DNA from: Phaeosaccion multiseriatum
Lineage: Eukaryota; Ochrophyta, other classes
Direction: 5' to 3'
Assembly: GCA_965112735.1 (NCBI GenBank)
Contig: OZ218950.1
Coordinates: 4,154,001-4,218,000, forward strand
DNA: 64,000 bases
Part shown: positions 58,858-64,000 of the stretch, piece by piece
How the letters are laid out: each line of letters opens with the position of its first letter
How positions within the stretch are numbered: position 1 is the first letter of the stretch
Made by a program: the position numbers and the translations under genes
The notes under the pieces: model-generated
The model's input: the letters and a program-made list of their open reading frames with translations, nothing else
Database searches by the model: none
Told to the model about the DNA's origin: nothing

Positions 58858-60811
58858 ATGGCGGTCTTTGAGCGCCGGGAAGGAGTGCGGCGCTGCCTGC
58901 TCTGGACCTCGAGAGGCGGGGGCAATCCTTTGATCGATTGCCCTGCCGCTGGTGCTGGATGTCAAGGCAGTGGCACCCCGACCGGTGAGAGCGGGAGCGA
59001 GTCGAGCGAGTCATCCTGGCGCCAAGCGACTCTGCTCTGTCGCGTTCTCTCCAGCCTGCAAGACTTTACGCGTGCCGCAGGGGGTGCGGAAGGGGAGGGA
59101 GAGGGAGAGGGAGGGGTGGTAGCAGTGATGGCCGATGTGCGCGTAACGTTGATGAAGGCGAACGGACTGGCCGTGCTCACTATGGGCGGGGGCAGGGTGG
59201 ACGGCCTCGAGCTTAGCGTGGTGCTGCGGCCAGAGAGAAGCCACCTCCAGTCGGCGGTGCTGAAGATGAAGCAGCTGCTTCGGGCGGTGGAAGGCGTGTT
59301 TGGGGTTGAGTGTCTCGATGCGGTGTTGGTAGAGGCCGAGACACGGAGCAAGAGGCAAGCTCAGAGGTACGACGCCCTCAAAGCCACGAGCAAGGGCGCC
59401 GACGAGCAGCCAGCGGAGGAGGAGAAGCAAGGTGACGATGATATCAGCGGCGGCGCTGGTGCGCACCGTCGAGGCGTCCGTGAGCGCTTCCTCCAGTTTG
59501 AGGCTCAATACATGAGGCCGCTACTGGAGAACGGCTGTCTTGTGGAGTCCTGGCTGCGTCCGCCTCCGTCCTTGCTACCAGCGCTGAGCCGTGGCGGGCA
59601 GTGGGGCGGGGCCGTACTCGTGGATGCAGCCTCTGGTGTCACCTTGGGCTGTCTCTCCCCGCTGAACCAGCCTGAGCAGCAGCAGCAGCAGCAGCAACAG
59701 AGCGCGACCTCGTGTTGGTGTAGCTCCCTGCGAGAGGGTAACATCATGACGTCATACCACATCGGCCCCAATGGGCCCGCCTGGCTCCAGCGGCTCCAGC
59801 AGAACCACACGGAACCCCTTGGCAAGCACGTCTTCGAGCTGTGCCGCCTCCTCCCGCGGGGGGGCAGCGGAGGACAGGCAGCAGGAGAGGGAGAGGGAGA
59901 GGCTCGAAACGTCACGGCTGTGCTGTACGGAGGGGAGGCGAGGGGTGGAGGTCTCAGCGCGGTTGTGGTGTGCCATGTCGAGGTGAGGCAAGAGACCTAA
60001 GCAGAACCTAAGCAGCACTGCCCAGGTGGGATGGTGTGGTATGCCTAAGCAGCACTGCCCAGGTGGGATTGTGTGGTGTGCCTCTCTCCCTTTCCCCTTT
60101 CCCCCTCCCGTCCCTCCTCCCCATGCCCTGGTTAATTTGACGTGTTGTATGTATGTATGTATGTATGTATGTATGTATGTATGTATGTATGTATGTATGT
60201 ATGTATATGTATGTATGTATGTATATGTATGTATTGTGCTTGCTTTGGCCTGTACCACAACAGGCGGCTGGAGTGGCCTTGCTGGTGCCCATCTTCGGGC
60301 CCCTCTCTCTCCCTGCCCACATCCTCAAGCTACGGCACGGCACTTCTCTCCCAGCAGGGCCAGGCCGACCGCCGCATAAGTCAGCGAAGAAGCCCAGGAC
60401 GGCGGCCGGCGATGGAGGAGGAGAAAGGCAGCAGACGGATAAGGTGACGGGCAAAGGACAGACGAGGGAGGAGAGGGAGGGGGGGGAGGGGGAGGACGAC
60501 GAGGTGGGTTTCACGACACACCCTGTTTTTAGCCTACCCAGCCACTTGCGAGCCTACGTGCAGAGTGTGAGGCAGCGCCTGGAACATGCCTTCCCCTCCT
60601 ATGCATCTTGGAGAATGACCATGGCTGCGAAGCGGGAGGGAGAGGAGAAGGTGCCTCAGGAGCCGGCGGCCGTTCCGAGTCCGTTCCCCCTCGTTCCCAA
60701 GAAGCCTCCGGGCGGCGGCGGTGGTGGCGGCATGGGTGCTGCTGCTACGGCAGGCCCAAGCCAGTCGGGGGAAAGCGTCTCCCGGGGGATGCGTCGACGC
60801 CCCCTTCCCGT

Positions 60812-60861
<50 letters not shown>

Positions 60862-61544
60862 GCCGCCGCAGCAGTCAGGGCGAGGGAGCGTCACCCTCCA
60901 GCACCGCCAAGAGCAGCAGCCAAAGTAGCGGGGGCGGGACGTTAGAGACTGACCTCTCCTTGGCAGCAGAGGCGAGCAAGGGGGGGGAGAGGGAGAAAGA
61001 GGTGTACCAGTTGGAAAGTCACCCCTCCTTCCTGTCAGAGCCGGCCAAGGGTGGCCTGTCTGCACGGACGGAGCAGGAGGGGGCTTGTACCTCTCCGAGG
61101 AGGGGCGTCGGGACTGCTCCCGAGGTGCTCGGTCGCCACCGGCCGAAGGTGGCTGTGATGTTCGAGCTAGAGGGAGAGCGGAGGGGGGTGGGGGTAACGG
61201 CTTCTGCTTCCGGGAGGAGGAGGAGGTTGTCGCTAGGGGCGCCATCACGGTGTTGGAGCGGGGCGTCTTCCCTCCCAGAGGCGTCACAAATGGCGGTGAG
61301 ACTCGGCGTTGTGGTGTCGCCGGAGCTCAAGTCAGTGCATAGCGGGGATGTCGTCTTCCTGGACACCCGTCCCATGACTCCTGCAGTTGGTGATACAGCG
61401 GCGGCAGTGGTGGCAGCGGCAGCACCGCCGTCGGAGCGAGACGGTCGACCACCTGTGGCACCTGAGACTGAAGCAGCAGAAGCAGCAGCAGCAGCAGAAG
61501 CAGCGGCAGCAGCAGTAGGGAGCGTACCAAAGGTGCCGGTGTGA
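58858..61544 (+). CDS. Uncharacterised protein, possibly longin-like N-terminal domain
   Basis: Exons 58858-59982 and 60264-61544 (GTGAGG...CAACAG, phase 0) total 2406 nt, 801 aa. The first 390 residues look folded. RRCLLWTSRGGGN is followed by a predicted strand-helix series (VRVTLMKANGLAVLTMGGG, LSVVLRPERSHLQSAVLKMK, QLLRAVEGVFGVECLDAVLV). A second block has FEAQYMRPLLENGCLVESWL, GGAVLVDAASGVTLGCLSP and LSAVVVCHVEAAGVALLVPI. The order of the first block loosely recalls the longin domains of MON1/FUZ/HPS-type vesicle-traffic proteins, but I cannot confirm this. The second half is Ser/Gln/Ala-rich and disordered, with a polyS/Q run and short conserved-looking stretches (VAVMFELEGERRGVGV). Function unknown. 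The ATG at 58858 follows a purine-rich leader and precedes the first folded segment. Confidence 0.65.
60146..60236 (+). repeat. (TATG)n microsatellite in the intron 59983-60263
   Basis: About 22 TATG units, a few with an extra TA. Confidence 0.93.
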
Positions 61545-61571
61545 GGGCACGGGCCAGCCATGGCCCTCTTT

Positions 61572-61728
61572 TCGACCCCTGACACACTATCGCCCGCGGC
61601 CGATAGCGGATAGCGTGCCGGCTGGCGCCGGCCGATAGCGGATAGCGCGCCGGCTGGCGCCGGCGATAGCGGATAGCGTGCCGGCTGCGCCGGCGATAGC
61701 GGATAGCGGATAGTGTGTCAGGGGTCGA
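61572..61728. mobile_element. MITE-like palindromic element, copy 4
   Basis: 157 bp. The ends TCGACCCCTGACACACTATC and GATAGTGTGTCAGGGGTCGA are perfect inverted repeats. They are flanked by CTCTTT on both sides (a perfect 6-bp direct repeat). The interior is three to four tandem copies of GGATAGCG(T/C)GCCGGCTGGC-type units. Confidence 0.87.
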
Positions 61729-62391
61729 CTCTTTGGGAAGGGAGGGGGGGGAGGGGGCGGTTGGTTTCTTTCAGTGTCTTCCCCCCCCACTCCCTCTTGT
61801 GCTTTGTTCGACACTCGAGAGCTGGATGACGCTATGGAGAGGAGAGGGGCACCAAAGCAACGGCTGTGCTGTATTGTAGGTAACACTGTAGAAAGAGAGA
61901 AAGAGAAAAAATACTGAAAAATGTTCCAACGGCATTTAACGGCATTCTTCCCCTCGTCGCTCCAACGTGTGGGAATGTCCAGTCTCGCCCCGCCCCGTCC
62001 TCGCGTTCGCTGATCGAAGCAATAGCTCTGTGCTGCGTTAGTCTTATTGGACTGGCGAGGCTTTTTCGAGCTCTTCAATTCGAATTCGACTGCCTCCGAT
62101 CGATATACAGGCACCAACGAGACAGACGGGCGAACATCCCTACTGTACTGCTGCCTCTGCATGGCCAATTGCAAGGAGGGAGTCCTTCACCCCTCAGAAG
62201 CACTCATCCTCCTGGGGCGGGCCTGGCAAAGCACAAAGCACACTTGCTTGCTTCGGGGTTGTGACAAAACAGCGGTCTCAGTTCGTCTTAATTACGTAAC
62301 TTACGTAAGAAAGAGTGGGGAGTGCCTGTGGTCGATGGTGGCAAAAGAGGGGAGGGAAAAACGCCTTTAATTGGAGGAAGGAGGGGGCACG

Positions 62392-62466
62392 TCACAGCGC
62401 AGCATTGATCTTCAGGGAGAGGGCACAGCGGGGATTGTCGGTCGAAGCGCGGTAAACGTCAGTGTC
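62392..62466 (-). CDS. Probable terminal exon of an unresolved minus-strand gene
   Basis: After a CCAGCAG acceptor at 62473-62467 the minus strand reads DTDVYRASTDNPRCALSLKI followed by NAAL and stop (25 codons). Composition and balance look like real protein, unlike the surrounding low-complexity frames. A possible upstream segment is NDTAAGSSTKVNASFRQ on the minus strand near 62780-62845. I could not link exons with confidence or recognise a family. Confidence 0.35.
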   Translation of the reverse strand, partial: DTDVYRASTDNPRCALSLKINAAL

Positions 62467-63475
62467 CTGCTGGAGACTCCGTGTGGCACAGGTTAGAAGG
62501 AAGAGGCGCGAGGGGGGGGAGTTGGGGGGGGGGGGGGGTGGAAGAACGCGCAGAGGAGAGGGCAGGAGGCGCGCACAGACGGAGAGCCGGATCGCCTGTT
62601 AGGTGAGTGTGGGTGATAGAGGTGCGGAGGTCTGGAGAGAAGAGGAGGAAACTGAGAAGAGGTGGAGACGGGGCGGGGAAGGGGAGCAGCAGACTGCAAA
62701 TCGGGAGTGAGCTGGAAGCAGCCATCGGAACTGCTTGATGAAGACGGCGAAGCATAGTATGGAGGGGCGGCAAGACTATGGCGGCTGTCGAAAACTGGCG
62801 TTGACTTTGGTCGAACTGCCGGCAGCGGTGTCATTCTGCCTTTTCAGCGGAGGAGTGGCTGGATGGCAGAGAGAGAGAGAGAGAGAGAGAGGACTGAGGC
62901 CTTTGTTTCGTTGCTTGTCTCTGCTGGGGGCTTCGTACTCGCGTTTCTGCCTTCCGCGCTGGATTCCCATTCGTGTGGTATGGTGGGGAAGCACTTGACC
63001 TGTTGCACCTCCCTCCCATCCTTGTCAGTCCTCACCCTCTTTGCCGTATCACCTTGGGGTAGTTACGATGAATGCGTAGCTCCTGCCAAACAGTCTTACG
63101 CCGAGTGCGCCGGCAGGCCACAAAGGCGGAGAGCTTTTGATTTGTTCCGTAGATGCCCAGCGTTGAGGTCCACGTTGGGGTGTGGCAGGGAGGGTGGGAA
63201 GGACTGTTGCCCCTATAGGTTTGGGGCAAGACATGCAGAGCAGCTGTCGCGGACGTGGGAGAGTGCACAAGCGCGTCTCTTACGCTGGAGTCGGTGTGTT
63301 GCCCCCCCCAACACACACCTGCCAGTTTGCCTCCCGGTCTAAGCTTGACACCCTGACGAATCGACCCCCCCCCCAAACCCCCAAATCTACCGTCTCATAA
63401 TCCGATTGCGAGCAGGTGCCAAGCTTGCGTGCGTGCGCGCGTGCGTGCGTGGGCGTTGGACACCACTGAGTCGCC

Positions 63476-64000
63476 ATGGAGCTCCGAGTGGGCAAGAAGT
63501 ATCGGCTGGGCCGCAAGATTGGCTCCGGCTCGTTCGGCGACATTTACCTCGGTACCAACATGACCACGGGGGAAGAGGTGGCCATTAAGCTGGAGAGCAC
63601 AAAGACCAAGCACCCACAGCTGCTCTACGAGTCCAAGATCTACCGCATCCTGCACGGAGGACGTAAGTTGGACACACACACGCAGCGTCGTAGTTGTGCA
63701 TGTGTGTCTGGGGTGTGTGTGTGTGTGTGTGTGTGTCTGGGGTGTGTGTGTGTGTGTTTGCACGCCCCCGAGTACATGACACACCGGCGATGGGATGCCC
63801 GCCCTCCTTCGGCAGGATTTGTCATTTGTCACTCGTCCGTTCACTCCGGCCTCCTTGTGTTCGTGCATATGTGCCTTTCTTGCATTTCGTTCTCAATCTT
63901 CCCCGCCCCGCCGCTCCCACCCCACCCACTCGATGAATGCAAACAGTTGGTATTCCCACTGTGCGCTGGTACGGTGTGGAGGGAGACTACAACGTCATGG
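63476..64000 (+). CDS. Casein kinase 1, N-terminal part (runs off the window)
   Basis: Exon 1 is 63476-63662 and exon 2 starts at 63947 (GTAAGT...AACAG, phase 1) and continues past the edge. The sequence [20 protein letters not shown], then GDIYLG, has the glycine-rich ATP loop (GSGSFG). VAIKLE holds the catalytic lysine. Next come [14 protein letters not shown] and, in exon 2, [18 protein letters not shown]. This is the CK1 delta/epsilon subfamily, almost residue for residue. CK1 is a constitutively active acidic/primed-site serine/threonine kinase acting in the nucleus, at centrosomes and in cytosol. The catalytic loop and C-terminal tail are outside the window. Confidence 0.96.
   Translation, partial: MELRVGKKYRLGRKIGSGSFGDIYLGTNMTTGEEVAIKLESTKTKHPQLLYESKIYRILHGGRKLDTHTQRRSCACVSGVCVCVCVCLGCVCVCLHAPEYMTHRRWDARPPSAGFVICHSSVHSGLLVFVHMCLSCISFSIFPAPPLPPHPLDECKQLVFPLCAGTVWRETTTSW

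Larger units (their letters stand above)
61545..63475. other. Intergenic region upstream of casein kinase 1
   Basis: Contains palindromic element copy 4, a likely terminal exon of an unresolved minus-strand gene, a pure G tract at about 62522-62538, a (GA)n run at about 62870-62892 and a C run near 63366. The stretch 62480-63470 has several open frames on both strands that I could not assemble into a consistent gene. Confidence 0.5.

Noticed and set aside
62047-62370. Plus-strand frame of about 107 codons
   Set aside because: No domain, no supporting splice context, and the composition looks random.

Overview
The window is eukaryotic nuclear DNA: GC-rich, full of simple repeats, with ten protein genes cut by GT-AG introns (two introns look GC-AG). 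The best guess is a photosynthetic stramenopile (ochrophyte) alga, possibly a eustigmatophyte. The evidence is a plastid-type DUF3110 protein whose N-terminus looks like a signal peptide followed by an ASAFAP-like Ser-Phe site, a protein with WRKY19-like Cys/His fingers common in stramenopiles, and a centrosomin-type CM1 protein expected in organisms with centrioles or a gamma-tubulin centre. Organism identity is inference; no species is claimed.

Layout. 26-1221 (-): DUF3110 plastid protein, 3 exons. 1687-10872 (-): either one giant gene (2770 codons if joined, with closed reading phase) or two abutting genes. Its upstream half is an array of about seven SAP-like helices and its downstream half is an FG-repeat nucleoporin with a RanBP2 zinc finger. 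11303-26732 (+): a 21-exon, 2860-aa trehalose-phosphate synthase/phosphatase-like protein whose phosphatase domain is degenerate and split by two very large disordered insertions. 27562-33340 (-): 12-exon CM1/centrosomin-like coiled coil. 35015-37700 (+): Gln/Glu/Gly-rich protein with five WRKY19-like fingers and a frame problem in a GGA tract. 39037-40803 (+): ATP11/ATPAF1 F1-ATPase chaperone, 4 exons. 41058-44413 (+): membrane-anchored SEC14/CRAL-TRIO protein, 7 exons. 44892-53552 (-): exocyst subunit EXO70, 20 exons. 53966-57808 (+): TAF6, 8 exons. 58858-61544 (+): unknown two-exon protein. 62392-62466 (-): probable last exon of an unresolved gene. 63476-64000+ (+): casein kinase 1, cut by the window edge.

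Exon joins were worked out by hand from splice consensus and reading phase. For all complete multi-exon genes listed with exon coordinates the coding total is divisible by three, which is good internal support, but no transcript data were available. The genes are mostly unrelated housekeeping functions (trehalose signalling, centrosome, mitochondrial ATP synthase assembly, lipid transfer, exocytosis, transcription, kinase); apart from divergent pairs sharing short upstream regions, I see no operon-like logic.

Two structural themes are not explained by the genes. First, a short palindromic transposon-like family (about 90-175 bp) sits only between genes. It has perfect 20-nt terminal inverted repeats whose two arms change together from copy to copy, and is flanked by 6-bp direct repeats. 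Second, many introns start with a tetranucleotide microsatellite that is an in-register expansion of the 5' splice-site sequence itself (GTGA, GTCA or GTAT runs).
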